From Sinorhizobium alkalisoli (lineage in GTDB: Bacteria > Pseudomonadota > Alphaproteobacteria > Rhizobiales > Rhizobiaceae), in the NCBI RefSeq assembly GCF_008932245.1, contig NZ_CP034909.1, forward strand, positions 1,364,001 to 1,428,000: a DNA stretch of 64,000 nt, in the 5' to 3' direction. The translations under genes and the position numbers were made by a program. The notes beneath the pieces were generated by a model that saw only the letters and a program-made list of their open reading frames with translations, made no database searches and was not told the DNA's origin. Shown piece by piece: positions 19,810-29,336 of the stretch; the stretch's first letter is position 1; each line of letters starts with the position of its first letter.

Positions 19810-20097
19810 ATGGCTGATAGAGATCCAACCGTAATCAATACGGGCGGAAGTGGCGGCGGCGGTTGGGCCGTTGCCGCCATAGTGGTGGTTCTGGTGCTGG
19901 TCGGAGCCTTTTTCCTGTTCGGCGGCGGTGATCTGTTCTACGGCGGCGGCGGTGGTGGCGACACCGACGTCAATGTGAATGCGCCCAACGTCGAAGTGCC
20001 CGCCGGCGGTGGTGAGGCCGCACCGGCACCTTCGGGCGGCGAGGCGGCTCCGGCACCCTCGGGCGGCGAGGGCACGCAACCGGCTCCGGCGCAATAG
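19810..20097 (+). CDS. Gly/Pro-rich single-pass membrane protein
   Basis: 95 residues behind a GAAGGAGAACGTC ribosome site. The N terminus is short and polar. A transmembrane segment at about residues 19-41 (AVAAIVVVLVLVGAFFLF) is followed by a glycine stretch and then a DTDVNVNAPNVEVPAGG motif. The last 30 residues repeat EAAPAPSGG twice. It is probably anchored in the inner membrane with a flexible periplasmic tail. Function unknown. The 360 bases upstream show no gene. Confidence 0.7.
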   Translation: MADRDPTVINTGGSGGGGWAVAAIVVVLVLVGAFFLFGGGDLFYGGGGGGDTDVNVNAPNVEVPAGGGEAAPAPSGGEAAPAPSGGEGTQPAPAQ

Positions 20098-20275
20098 ACG
20101 CCGAAAGACCGCGATAGCCACGCCTCCTGGAGCCATGAATTGCGCGTTGCGCCTGGCGCGGCGCGACGGAGAGGCGTGGTTGTGTTCCCGCTTCTGGGAA
20201 GCGGCTCTGCCGATCCTGGATCGGCCGCAAACATTTCCTTGACTGAATCGCCCAAGTGCTTGATCTAGGCCGCAG

Positions 20276-20361
20276 GCGGACGTGGCGAAACTGGTAGACG
20301 CAAGGGACTTAAAATCCCTCGGCCTTAGGCTGTACGGGTTCGACCCCCGTCGTCCGCACCA
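20276..20361 (+). tRNA. tRNA-Leu (anticodon UAA)
   Basis: An 86-base cloverleaf with a long variable arm. The acceptor is GCGGACG paired with CGTCCGC, the T-arm is GGGTTCGACCCC, the anticodon loop is CTTAAAA (anticodon TAA) and the CCA is encoded. Confidence 0.96.
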
Positions 20362-20392
20362 GCACCGTTCCCTTCTGCACTCCCCGTACTCG

Positions 20393-20974
20393 CTACTGCG
20401 CAGCAATCTGGAATTTTTGGTCGACGGTCGCGGTTTCGCCGCTGTTGATATCGTTGAAGCGGTAGCGCAGTACATAGTCGCCGGCAGGCGCGCTGCTGAT
20501 GTCGACGGTCAGCGTGGCGTAGATTTCCTGGTTTCGCATATAGCCGGTGAAGGTGAAGTCGCCGAACGCCTTGCGGCTGGCGAGTACGTCGCCGTCCGGG
20601 TTCAGTATGTCGAGATCGACCGTGAAGCGTGTCTCGACCTTCTCGTCGCCGGACTTCTTCCAGGTGAGCCCCAGGGGCTCGACATAGGAGACGAGTTTTT
20701 CGCCCGTCTTGAATGTCGCATCCTGTTTCGGCTCGTACATCGCGTAGCCGGCCGGCGCGGCGGTTACGAACACGGCCTTGCCGATCGCGAAGGGAAGGGT
20801 CTGGGAGAAATCACCGACCGCCTGCCGTAGCGTCTCCCACGCTGCCGCCGTGTCGCCGGTGTTCGCCTGGTTCTCCGCCCGCGCTGCCGCGTCGGAAAGC
20901 GGTCCCGCTTCGGCGCTAGCGCCGATCGAGGCTGCGGTCGCCAGCGCCGCAAGAAAGGGCAGGTGTCTTCGCAT
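20393..20974 (-). CDS. Hypothetical periplasmic protein
   Basis: 193 residues. The start at 20,974 opens MRRHLPFLAALATAASIGASAEAG, a clear signal peptide with cleavage after AEA. The mature part has an early helical stretch (SDAAARAENQANTGDTAAAWETL). A beta-rich C-terminal half follows, with features of an immunoglobulin-like domain (RFTVDLDILNPDGDVLAS, DYVLRYRFNDINSGETATV). No catalytic motif is evident. It sits alone beside tRNA-Leu and is divergent from ilvA. Function unknown. Confidence 0.75.
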   Translation of the reverse strand: MRRHLPFLAALATAASIGASAEAGPLSDAAARAENQANTGDTAAAWETLRQAVGDFSQTLPFAIGKAVFVTAAPAGYAMYEPKQDATFKTGEKLVSYVEPLGLTWKKSGDEKVETRFTVDLDILNPDGDVLASRKAFGDFTFTGYMRNQEIYATLTVDISSAPAGDYVLRYRFNDINSGETATVDQKFQIAAQ

Positions 20975-21147
20975 CGCGTTTCCCCAGACCCGCTTGGAAA
21001 AAAAGCTTCGGCATTTGCAGCCGTAAGTCAAGATAAGCCAATGGGGCTAGAGAAGCTCGGCGGTCCGCCATCCTTCCAAAATCAATGGTCTCGAACACAA
21101 CAATGTGCGATAGCGACGGCAATCGGCAATCGAACGGGTAATGCGAA

Positions 21148-22395
21148 ATGAGACAGGATGTCGAATCGGCGACGGCGGCCATGCGCGAAATCTTCCCGGC
21201 GACGCCGTTGCAACTCAACGATCACCTGAGCGCCCGCTTCGGCGCGTCGGTGTTTCTCAAGCGTGAGGATCTGTCGCCGGTTCGCTCCTACAAGATCCGC
21301 GGCGCCTTCAACTTCTTTCGAAAGGCGCTTGCGGGCGGTGCTGCCGGCAAGACTTTCGTCTGCGCTTCGGCGGGAAATCACGCGCAGGGCTTCGCATTCG
21401 TCTGCCGGCACTTCGGCGTGCCCGGCGTCGTATTCATGCCGGTGACGACGCCGCAGCAGAAGATCGACAAGACCCGCATGTTCGGCGGCGAATTCATAAC
21501 CATCCGGCTCTTCGGCGATATATTCGACCAGTGCTATCAGGCGGCGCGCGACCACGTCGCGGCGATCGACGGCATCATGGTGCCGCCCTTCGACCATCGC
21601 GACATCATCGAAGGGCAGGCGACGGTCGCCGCGGAGATCGACGATCAGCTCCCCGCCGGCACTGTCCCGGATCTCGTCGTGCTGCCCGTCGGCGGCGGCG
21701 GGCTAGCCGCGGGCGTCACCGGCTATTTCGGCGGCAGCCTTTCGGCCGATCGCTTCGTCTTTTGCGAGCCGGCGGGCGCGCCGAGCCTTAGGCGCAGCCT
21801 GGAGGCCGGCAGCGTGATCACGCTCGACCAGGTGGACAATTTCGTCGATGGTGCGGCCGTCGCGCGGATCGGCGACCTCAACTTTGCCGCGCTCGGCGGG
21901 TTCCGGCCAGACCAGGTAATGCTGCTGCCCGAAAACGCCATCTGCCTGACGATCACCGAGATGCTGAACGTCGAAGGCGTCGTCCTCGAACCGGCGGGGG
22001 CGCTCGCCATCACCGCATTGGAGGCGCTCGGTCGCGAGCGGCTCGAAGGCAAGACCGTCGTCGCAGTCGTCTCCGGGGGCAATTTCGATTTCGAACGCCT
22101 GCCGGACGTGAAGGAGCGGGCGATGCGGCATGCCGGGCTCAAGAAATATTTCATCCTGCGCATGGCCCAGCGGCCGGGCGCGCTGCGCGACTTCCTCAAT
22201 CTGCTTGGCGAGGAGGACGATATTGCCCGCTTCGAATATCTGAAGAAATCGGCGCGCAATTTCGGCTCCGTACTGATCGGCATCGAGACGAAACACGCCG
22301 AGAACTTCCCGATCCTGAAGCAGCGCTTCGACGCGGCAGGGCTGCGCTACCAGGACATTACCGAAAATGAGGTTCTCTCCAATCTGATCATTTGA
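21148..22395 (+). CDS. ilvA: Threonine ammonia-lyase (biosynthetic type)
   Basis: A 415-residue PLP enzyme converting L-threonine to 2-oxobutanoate, the first step of isoleucine synthesis. The PLP lysine lies in PVRSYKIRGAF (near residue 52), the asparagine loop in SAGNHAQGFAF and the phosphate-binding glycines in PVGGGGLAAGV. The C-terminal 80 residues (FILRMAQRPGALRDFLNLLGE) form one ACT-like regulatory domain. This short one-ACT architecture is common outside enterobacteria. It is divergent from the hypothetical periplasmic gene. Confidence 0.93.
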   Translation: MRQDVESATAAMREIFPATPLQLNDHLSARFGASVFLKREDLSPVRSYKIRGAFNFFRKALAGGAAGKTFVCASAGNHAQGFAFVCRHFGVPGVVFMPVTTPQQKIDKTRMFGGEFITIRLFGDIFDQCYQAARDHVAAIDGIMVPPFDHRDIIEGQATVAAEIDDQLPAGTVPDLVVLPVGGGGLAAGVTGYFGGSLSADRFVFCEPAGAPSLRRSLEAGSVITLDQVDNFVDGAAVARIGDLNFAALGGFRPDQVMLLPENAICLTITEMLNVEGVVLEPAGALAITALEALGRERLEGKTVVAVVSGGNFDFERLPDVKERAMRHAGLKKYFILRMAQRPGALRDFLNLLGEEDDIARFEYLKKSARNFGSVLIGIETKHAENFPILKQRFDAAGLRYQDITENEVLSNLII

Positions 22396-22462
22396 TCGCA
22401 GTGCCACGGAGCCGCGTCATGTTTGCTTTGACAGCGCCGGTCGTCGCGGCTAACCATAGGGC

Positions 22463-22783
22463 ATGGCATCGTTTTTTTCGAAACTTTTCGGTCTTTCGCG
22501 CGGCTCCGAACTTGAGGCCGAACCGGCCGCAGGCAAGACGGAGAACTATGCGGATTGCCTGATCCGCGCGACACCGATTCGCGAGGGAGCGCAATTCCGG
22601 CTCGCCGGCAGCATCGAAAAGACGATGCCCGACGGCGCGACGAAAACGCGCAATTTCATCCGCGCGGACCTCTTCTCGTCCGAGCAGGACGCCATCGATT
22701 CGGCTATCCGGAAGGGCCGGCAGATCGTGGACGAGCAGCGCGCGGCGCTTTTCGCCGACGACGCCCAGACCCGCTCGGTCTGA
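22463..22783 (+). CDS. HlyU family protein
   Basis: A 106-residue protein of the HlyU family. The start MASFFSKLFGL is followed by YADCLIRATPIREGAQFRLAGSIEK and then FIRADLFSSEQDAIDSAIRKGRQIVDEQ, a conserved arrangement in alphaproteobacteria. Despite the family name (the unrelated Vibrio HlyU is a transcription factor), there is no visible helix-turn-helix, so a regulatory role is doubtful. It is 67 bases after ilvA and may be co-transcribed. Confidence 0.75.
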   Translation: MASFFSKLFGLSRGSELEAEPAAGKTENYADCLIRATPIREGAQFRLAGSIEKTMPDGATKTRNFIRADLFSSEQDAIDSAIRKGRQIVDEQRAALFADDAQTRSV

Positions 22784-22877
22784 CGGGATCCGCGCGGCGG
22801 ATCCAATCACACCAATTGCCAAAGAGACGGTCAGAACGCGTGGCGCCGATTTCGATCGGCGCCACGCTCCATGACGC

Positions 22878-24860
22878 TTAAAGCCGGATGCGGAAACGGG
22901 CGAAGCCTTCCGGTCCATCGCCGGCGTCTTCAACCGTAATGGCCTTCAAGTCGGACAGGAACTGCCGTGCCCTGGGGCCGCTGTCGAAGACGACGCTGGT
23001 GTTCACCATAGGGGCAAATGCCCAATTGCCGTCGGCCGACGGATTGATCGTTCCCTGCTCGATGATGTAGCGCACGATGACATCACGATTGGTATCGGGC
23101 GCGACGAAGACGACCTTGTCGGCCGCGATTTCCGGAAAATTGCCGCCGCCGCCGGCGCGATAGTTGTTGGTCGCCACCACAAATTTTTGTGCGGGATCGA
23201 TCGGCTTGCCGTCGAATTTGAGGTCGCGAATGCGGCCGGATTCCGGGTTCACGAGATTGCCGTCCTTGTCGAACTTCGCCGGCTGCGACAAGTCGATTTC
23301 GTAGGTGACGCCGTCGATCACGTCGAAATTATAGGACGGGAAATCGCCATTGATCAGGCTTGCATCCGTCGATCCGGGCGCGATCCGGTTGAAGATGCCG
23401 GCGGACATTTCCAGCCAGTTGCGGACCTGCTCGCCGGTGACGACGACGGCCTGAACCGTGTTCGGGTAGAGATACAGGTCGGCGACGTTCTTGATGGCGA
23501 TGTCGCCGGCCGGTACGTCCGTATAATACTCGGCGCCGCCGCGTCCGCCGGCCTTGAACGGTGCCGCCGCCGAAAGAACGGGCAGGTCCCGGTAGTCGGT
23601 GTCCTTCAGCATCTCGCGGATATACCAGGTCTGGGCCTGGCTGACGATCTGCACGGAAGGATCGTCGGCGACGAGAGCGAAGTAGGAATAGAGCGGTGCC
23701 GAAGTCTTGCCGACGGGCGTGCGGACATAGGCGAGCGTCGCCTCATGGTCCTTCTCGGCAGCAGCCAGCACCTCCGGCTTGTCGCCGACCTCCGCGATCA
23801 CCTTCTTCTCTTCACGCCTGAAGATCGGCCGGGCCTCGCTCATCGAACTCACAACCCGCCATTGGCCGCCGTCGCGCTCGAGGAGAAGGTCGATAAGGCC
23901 GAGATGCGAGCCCCAGAAGCCGCCCATCACGCCCGGCTTTCCGGAAATCAGCCCCTTGGCATTGTCCACCCCGGCAATGCCGTCGAACTTCGGTCCCGGG
24001 AAATCGAGATGGCTGTGGCCCGTGACGATGGCATCGATGCCGTCGATCGCCGCCAGGGGGATCGACGCATTCTCCAGGTTTTCGGCATAGGCTTGCTGTC
24101 CGATGCCGGAGTGAGAAAGCGCGATCACGATGTCGGCGCCTTCCTCCCGCATCTGCGGCACCCAGGCTTCCGCCGCTTTGACGATGTCACGGGCATTCGC
24201 CTTGCCCTCCAGGTTCTTGGCATCCCAGGTCATGATCTGCGGTGGCACAAAACCGATCAGGCCGATGCGGATCGGGTGTTCCTGGCCGGTGCCGTCCCTG
24301 ACCTTGCGATCGAGAATGACATAAGGCTTGAGGAAGAGCGCATCCTCGCGCGGGTTCGCGGCAAGCGTGCCCTTCGTCAGGTTGGCGCAGACGAGCGGGA
24401 AGTTCGCGCCGTTCGCTACGTTGAACAGGAAGTCGAGCCCGTAGTTGAATTCGTGATTGCCGAGCGTGCCGCAATCGTAGCCGAGCACATTCATGGCGGC
24501 GATGATCGGATGCATGTCGCCTTCCTTCATCCCGCGCTGATAGGCGATATAATCGCCCATCGGATTTCCCTGCAGGAAATCGCCATTGTCGACGAGGATC
24601 GAGTTCGTCGCCTCGGCGCGGATCGCGTCCATGATCGAGGCCGTGCGCGCAAGCCCCATCGTGTCGTTCGGCTTGTCGGCATAATAATCGTAGGGGAAGA
24701 CATGCACGTGAAGATCCGTCGTCTCCATGATCCGCAGATGCGCCTGATTCGCGGCCGCGCGGGTAGAGAAGGGGTGCAGCACGGCAAGTGCGGACGTAGC
24801 GGCGAGGCCGCCAAGCAGGGCGCGGCGCGATATGGGATGCAAAGCGGTGGTCGATGGCAT
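22878..24860 (-). CDS. cpdB: 2',3'-cyclic-nucleotide 2'-phosphodiesterase / 3'-nucleotidase, Tat-exported
   Basis: A 660-residue periplasmic enzyme that hydrolyses 2',3'-cyclic nucleotides and 3'-nucleotides to scavenge phosphate and nucleosides. The signal peptide contains a twin-arginine motif (SRRALLGG) before a hydrophobic stretch. The metallophosphatase domain shows METTDLHVHVFPYDY, VDNGDFLQGNPMGDY, GNHEFNYGLDF and VTGHSHLDFPG. The C-terminal 5'-nucleotidase domain follows, with TNNYRAGGGGNFP. The ATG at 24,860 has a GGAG site; an upstream in-frame GTG at 24,905 is less likely. Confidence 0.93.
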   Translation of the reverse strand: MPSTTALHPISRRALLGGLAATSALAVLHPFSTRAAANQAHLRIMETTDLHVHVFPYDYYADKPNDTMGLARTASIMDAIRAEATNSILVDNGDFLQGNPMGDYIAYQRGMKEGDMHPIIAAMNVLGYDCGTLGNHEFNYGLDFLFNVANGANFPLVCANLTKGTLAANPREDALFLKPYVILDRKVRDGTGQEHPIRIGLIGFVPPQIMTWDAKNLEGKANARDIVKAAEAWVPQMREEGADIVIALSHSGIGQQAYAENLENASIPLAAIDGIDAIVTGHSHLDFPGPKFDGIAGVDNAKGLISGKPGVMGGFWGSHLGLIDLLLERDGGQWRVVSSMSEARPIFRREEKKVIAEVGDKPEVLAAAEKDHEATLAYVRTPVGKTSAPLYSYFALVADDPSVQIVSQAQTWYIREMLKDTDYRDLPVLSAAAPFKAGGRGGAEYYTDVPAGDIAIKNVADLYLYPNTVQAVVVTGEQVRNWLEMSAGIFNRIAPGSTDASLINGDFPSYNFDVIDGVTYEIDLSQPAKFDKDGNLVNPESGRIRDLKFDGKPIDPAQKFVVATNNYRAGGGGNFPEIAADKVVFVAPDTNRDVIVRYIIEQGTINPSADGNWAFAPMVNTSVVFDSGPRARQFLSDLKAITVEDAGDGPEGFARFRIRL

Positions 24861-25088
24861 GGGCGGATCTCCGTATTCTGGAATGCGGGCGGACTCGCTG
24901 CTCACAGGCGACCCTCCCGCTGGCCGTGATGTTACTGCAACTTCACCGCGTGACTATGACGATTTGCGGCCATAGTACCAAGAAGCAAAATCCTGTGGGT
25001 CGCCGACTTCTGAGAACCGGTAGGTAAGGCTTTTTTCAAATTTTACCTTTACTAGCCATTCGGTTGAAATCGGAAGTCACGTGCGCGC

Positions 25089-26336
25089 ATGCCCAACGCC
25101 AATCTGATGCTCTTTCTCGGTGAGGCGCTGGTCTATGCCGCGGCCATGATCGGGCTTCTGCATCTGCGGACCCGTCTGGGGCTTGGCGTCTTCGTGGCGG
25201 CGCTCGGCGTGATGCATTTCATCGAGACCTATCTCGCCGCGGTCTTCTACGTCCAACTGCCGTTCGGCGTTATTTCCCCCGGCTCCGCCGTGTTCTTTTC
25301 CGGCAAGCTGATGATGATCCTCCTGCTTTATGTGAAGGAGGACGCCGCGACGGTGCGCCAGCCGATCTACGGTCTGCTTGCGGGCAACTTCCTGACCGTC
25401 GCTTTGAGCCTGCTGCTCAGGCAGCACGACACCGTGGCGATCGTGCAGAATCGCGTGGCCGACATCGCCTTCATAGACGAAATGGGATGGCTGATGGTCT
25501 GGGGCACGACGCTTCTCTATTTCGACGCAATCATCATCATTCTGCTTTACGAGAGGCTCGGCCGCTGGTTCCGCCGATTCGTGACCATCCGGTTCCTGAT
25601 CAGCGGCGCGGCGGTGCTGACTTTGGATCAGATAGGCTTTTATACGGCACTTCATTTCATCAACGGCGCGCCCTTCGACGTCTTCTGGGGCGGCTGGATG
25701 GCGAAGATGCTGGCGGCACCCTTCTATGCCCTGGCGATCGGCTTCTATCTCACTGCTTCGCGCCATGCGTTCCTGGCGATTTCCGACCGCCCCTTGGCCG
25801 ATGTCTTCAACGATCTGACCTTCCGCGAACGCTACGAGGATCTCTTGTCCCGCGCCGGTCATGATACGCTGACCGGGGCGCTCGATCGCGGACGCTTCGA
25901 GAGCGAAGGCCAGCAGGTGATGCGCGAGGCGGCGGCGAAGGATAAGCCGGTCAGCCTGCTTCTCATCGACGTCGATCGCTTCAAGAGCGTCAACGACACC
26001 CTGGGCCACATGGAAGGCGATCGGGTGCTGAAGAAGCTCGTCGAGACGGTGAGGGATCAACTGCGGCCGGTGGATCGCCTGTTCCGCTACGGCGGCGAGG
26101 AATTTATCGTGCTTTGCCCCGGCCTTGCCTATGCGGATGCGCACGCGCGGGCCGAGGACATAAGGCTGGCGGTCCCAAAGAGGGTGGCGACATCCGACGG
26201 ACAGCCGGTCACGATCAGCATCGGCGTTTCGGCGACGCTTGCGGATGGCACCGGGATTCGCGAACTGCTGTCGGAGGCGGATGTTCGCCTCTATGCGGCC
26301 AAAAGCGCCGGCCGCAACCACGTCGTCGGCCGCTGA
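25089..26336 (+). CDS. Membrane-bound diguanylate cyclase (GGDEF)
   Basis: A 415-residue protein with about six or seven hydrophobic segments in residues 5-235 followed by a GGDEF domain. The active-site motif is GGEEF (near residue 335), a functional variant. The product-inhibition I-site RPVD lies exactly five residues before it, so both cyclic-di-GMP synthesis and feedback inhibition are predicted. The substrate and metal loops DVDRFKSVNDTLGH and GVSATLADG are intact. The N-terminal membrane part has no recognised sensor name. It stands alone, divergent from cpdB. Confidence 0.9.
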   Translation: MPNANLMLFLGEALVYAAAMIGLLHLRTRLGLGVFVAALGVMHFIETYLAAVFYVQLPFGVISPGSAVFFSGKLMMILLLYVKEDAATVRQPIYGLLAGNFLTVALSLLLRQHDTVAIVQNRVADIAFIDEMGWLMVWGTTLLYFDAIIIILLYERLGRWFRRFVTIRFLISGAAVLTLDQIGFYTALHFINGAPFDVFWGGWMAKMLAAPFYALAIGFYLTASRHAFLAISDRPLADVFNDLTFRERYEDLLSRAGHDTLTGALDRGRFESEGQQVMREAAAKDKPVSLLLIDVDRFKSVNDTLGHMEGDRVLKKLVETVRDQLRPVDRLFRYGGEEFIVLCPGLAYADAHARAEDIRLAVPKRVATSDGQPVTISIGVSATLADGTGIRELLSEADVRLYAAKSAGRNHVVGR

Positions 26337-26354
26337 CCGCCGCTACGGCGTGCG

Positions 26355-26816
26355 CTAGATCCCGACATTCGGGCGATCGATGATCTCGCGAAGCGAAAAG
26401 CTCGAATTGATCTTCACGACATGCGGCAGCGCCGACAGCCAGTCGCGGTGGATCCGTTCGTAATCCTCGAGGTCCTTTGCCGCCACACGCAGGATGTAGT
26501 CGTATTCTCCGGACATCAGATAGCACACCAGCACATTGGGGCAGAGTTTCACCGCCGCCTCGAATTCGGCGAGCGTCTTGGCGAATTGCCCCGACAGCGA
26601 AATATGCACGATGACCATGATCTTGTAGTCGAGCGCCTTGTGGGCGATGCGGGCATGGTAGCCGGCGATAGTGCCGGACTTCTCGAGCAGATCCACCCGC
26701 CGCGAACAGGCGGATGGCGAGAGGCCGATCCTTGCGGCGAGGTCCGCATTTGATATCCGTCCGTTCTGCTGCAGCACACGCAGGATCGAACGATCAATGG
26801 CGTCGAGGTCACTCAT
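26355..26816 (-). CDS. aldR: Lrp/AsnC-family regulator of alanine dehydrogenase
   Basis: A 153-residue Lrp-type regulator. The N-terminal winged helix-turn-helix is LDAIDRSILRVLQQNGRISNADLAARIGLSPSACSRRV. The RAM effector domain follows, with YLMSGEYDYILRVAAKDLEDYE. It is divergent from ald with a 157-base gap, the usual arrangement of aldR/ald, so alanine-responsive control of ald is a strong inference. Confidence 0.9.
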   Translation of the reverse strand: MSDLDAIDRSILRVLQQNGRISNADLAARIGLSPSACSRRVDLLEKSGTIAGYHARIAHKALDYKIMVIVHISLSGQFAKTLAEFEAAVKLCPNVLVCYLMSGEYDYILRVAAKDLEDYERIHRDWLSALPHVVKINSSFSLREIIDRPNVGI

Positions 26817-26973
26817 TCGTGCTTTCGTTCAGAAATGGCGCTCATCGCGCAATAATACACGAATCTCATGCGCGGCCAGCCCCCTCTTTGCAAGGACATT
26901 CGGGGCGTCATCTGTTTTGCTGGGTTTCCCAGCCCATGCGGCGAAGGCCAACAGATAGGAGAGGAACGCAAGG

Positions 26974-28092
26974 ATGCGTGTCGGTTGCCCGAAGGAAATC
27001 AAGAATCATGAATATCGCGTCGGCCTGACGCCCGGGTCGGTGAGGGAATATATCGCCCATGGTCACGAGGTCATCGTGGAGACCAAGGCCGGGGCAGGGA
27101 TCGGGGCGGACGACGACGCCTACCGCGCGGCCGGCGCGCGGATCGTACCGATGGCCAAGGACGTGTTCGAGAAGTCGGACATGGTCGTCAAGGTCAAGGA
27201 GCCGCAGCCGTCCGAATGGGCGCAGTTGCGCGAGGGTCAAATCCTCTACACCTATCTGCACCTGGCGCCCGATCCCGAACAGACACGGGGACTTCTGAAT
27301 TCGGGCGTCACCGCAATCGCTTACGAGACGGTCACGGACGAGCGCGGCGGCCTGCCGCTGCTTGCGCCGATGTCGGAGGTGGCCGGCAGGCTTTCCATCC
27401 AGGCCGGTGCCACCTCCCTGCAAAAGGCGAATGGCGGCCGCGGCGTCCTGCTCGGCGGCGTGCCCGGCGTGCTCCCGGCCAAGGTCACGATCATCGGCGG
27501 CGGCGTTGTCGGCCTGCACGCGGCGAAGATGGCGGTCGGCCTCGGCGCCGATGTTTCGATCCTCGACCGGTCGATCCCGCGCCTGCGTCAGCTCGACGAT
27601 ATTTTCAACGGCCGCATCCACACGCGTTATTCGACCATCGATGCGCTGGAGGAGGAGGTGTTCTCCGCCGACCTCGTGGTCGGCGCCGTGCTCATTCCGG
27701 GTGCCGCCGCGCCCAAGCTCGTCACGCGCGAAATGCTCTCGGGCATGAAGAAGGGTGCCGTTGTCGTCGATGTGGCGATCGACCAAGGCGGCTGCTTCGA
27801 GACCTCGCATGCGACCACCCATTCCGAGCCGACCTATGAGGTCGACGGGATCGTGCACTATTGCGTTGCCAACATGCCGGGTGCCGTGCCGATCACCTCG
27901 GCCCAGGCGCTCAACAACGCGACGCTGCACTACGGGCTTCAGCTCGCCGATCGCGGCCTGAAGGCAATCGCTGAAGATCGGCACCTGCGGGCGGGTCTCA
28001 ACGTGCATCGGGGCCGCGTGACGAACGCCGCCGTCGCAGAGGCTCTCGGATATGATGCCTTCGCGCCTGAAGCGGTGCTCAACGTCGCCTGA
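26974..28092 (+). CDS. ald: Alanine dehydrogenase
   Basis: A 372-residue NAD-dependent enzyme interconverting L-alanine and pyruvate plus ammonia. The start [20 protein letters not shown] is diagnostic, followed by the catalytic lysine in [11 protein letters not shown] and histidine in YLHLAPD. The NAD loop [20 protein letters not shown] and the C-terminal [21 protein letters not shown] are intact. An AGGAGAGG ribosome site precedes the start. It is paired with the divergent regulator AldR. In rhizobia it links alanine, ammonium and carbon metabolism. Confidence 0.97.
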   Translation: MRVGCPKEIKNHEYRVGLTPGSVREYIAHGHEVIVETKAGAGIGADDDAYRAAGARIVPMAKDVFEKSDMVVKVKEPQPSEWAQLREGQILYTYLHLAPDPEQTRGLLNSGVTAIAYETVTDERGGLPLLAPMSEVAGRLSIQAGATSLQKANGGRGVLLGGVPGVLPAKVTIIGGGVVGLHAAKMAVGLGADVSILDRSIPRLRQLDDIFNGRIHTRYSTIDALEEEVFSADLVVGAVLIPGAAAPKLVTREMLSGMKKGAVVVDVAIDQGGCFETSHATTHSEPTYEVDGIVHYCVANMPGAVPITSAQALNNATLHYGLQLADRGLKAIAEDRHLRAGLNVHRGRVTNAAVAEALGYDAFAPEAVLNVA

Positions 28093-28147
28093 CGGGGTTC
28101 GACGGCCTGTCTGTCTGCCTGTAACAGCAGTGCCGTGAAACTGGCAA

Positions 28148-28179
28148 AGGGCTGTGCACCTCAAAAGACGCACAGCCCT
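28148..28179. terminator. Hairpin between convergent ald and the DUF1203 gene
   Basis: AGGGCTGTGC (28148-28157) pairs perfectly with GCACAGCCCT (28170-28179) across a 12-base loop. It is placed 55 bases after ald and 25 bases after the convergent gene, so it can serve both. Confidence 0.65.
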
Positions 28180-28203
28180 GTCGTGTTTCTCCACTCGGCT
28201 GCT

Positions 28204-28674
28204 TCAGCACCTTTCGATGCGGCACTGGTAGCAATTGTATTTGGCGGATCGCACATGCACGAAGGCGACGTCCGGCCGCGCCAGTAACTCCTCGGCGCGC
28301 TGCTCGAGCTGTTCCTGCGGTATGACGCCCCCGGTCCCGTAGACGATGCGTTCATCCGCGCCATAACCGCGAAGCAGGTAATCCTTGCTGGATGTGAGAA
28401 CGGGCGGCATAGTTTGTCCATCCGCGGCGGCGGGGCATTCCTCGGCATGAAGGAAGATAGGTCCCATTTCAGCGTAAGGCTGGACTGACAAAAAGGGGCG
28501 ATATGCCAAAATCAGATAGGGCTGATCCGCCTCGACATTGCTGAGGCAATGCCGGCAAGGCACACCATCACCGTCCGAAATGTGCCGCTCGGGCAGATTG
28601 CCATTGGCATCGCGCCCGCCCCGCCAGATCCGCTGCGCCTCTTCGGCCGGCATGCAAATGTAGCGCAAAGTCAT
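28204..28674 (-). CDS. DUF1203 family protein
   Basis: A 156-residue soluble protein. The family pattern is visible: ADQPYLILAYRPF, FLHAEECPAA, LLRGYGADERIVYGTGGVI and a C-terminal AFVHVRSAKYNCYQCRIER. Several conserved Cys and His residues (PCRHCL, HAEEC, CYQC) hint at metal binding, but no function is established for the family. It is monocistronic between ald and a GNAT gene. Confidence 0.8.
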   Translation of the reverse strand: MTLRYICMPAEEAQRIWRGGRDANGNLPERHISDGDGVPCRHCLSNVEADQPYLILAYRPFLSVQPYAEMGPIFLHAEECPAAADGQTMPPVLTSSKDYLLRGYGADERIVYGTGGVIPQEQLEQRAEELLARPDVAFVHVRSAKYNCYQCRIERC

Positions 28675-28763
28675 TGAGCATTCTCCTCATGAAAAGCTAT
28701 CGAGGACAATGCGCCTTGGTGACCGGTCGCGACACCCGAAACTTGCCGCGCCCGTATGGTTAG

Positions 28764-29336
28764 TTACAGCTTCTTGGCGAAAGCGAGCAGTTCGTCGTCC
28801 GTCAGCGGCTCAATGGTAACTTCTCCCGTCGCGACGGGCGAGAAACCGAATTGCTGATAGAGCTGCAGCGCACGGGGGTGGTCGAGGCTGTTGGTCGAGA
28901 CCGTGACCTTGGACGGGTCCATAGCCCAGGCGGCAAACAAGGTCTGCAGCAGGAACCATTTTCCCAAGCCCAGCCCGAGCGCATGTTCCATCAGCCCGAA
29001 ATGGGTGATTTCCACGATGTCCTCATCCCGCTGCTGAAGTTCGAAGAAGCCGGCCGGCGCGCCGTTGACGTAGAGAACGCTCAGCGACGTCGCCTTGTCA
29101 TGCAGCACGGCCGCCAGTTCCTGATCGTTCATGCGCAGGCGGTCCGTCCAGTGCCAACGCTTGCCGACGCCCAGATAGAGAAAGTGGTAGTAGGCAAGGG
29201 GGATATCGAGTACGCGGAGGATCGCCGTATGGAGGTTCACAGGCATCGGCAGGCTCTGCTTCGGCGGCGACGTCATTTCGAGCTCGGTGACTTGTGCCGT
29301 GATTGCGGCAGGCTTCGATCCTTGCATGGTTTTCAC
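28764..29336 (-). CDS. GNAT-family N-acetyltransferase
   Basis: A 190-residue acetyltransferase. The GNAT fold is seen in SLSVLYVNGAPAGFFELQQ, the acetyl-CoA loop in HALGLGLGKWFL, and the closing strand in VTVSTNSLDHPRALQLYQQFGF. The ATG overlaps the stop of sseA (ATGA), so the two are translationally coupled. The acceptor substrate is unknown. Confidence 0.85.
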   Translation of the reverse strand: MKTMQGSKPAAITAQVTELEMTSPPKQSLPMPVNLHTAILRVLDIPLAYYHFLYLGVGKRWHWTDRLRMNDQELAAVLHDKATSLSVLYVNGAPAGFFELQQRDEDIVEITHFGLMEHALGLGLGKWFLLQTLFAAWAMDPSKVTVSTNSLDHPRALQLYQQFGFSPVATGEVTIEPLTDDELLAFAKKL

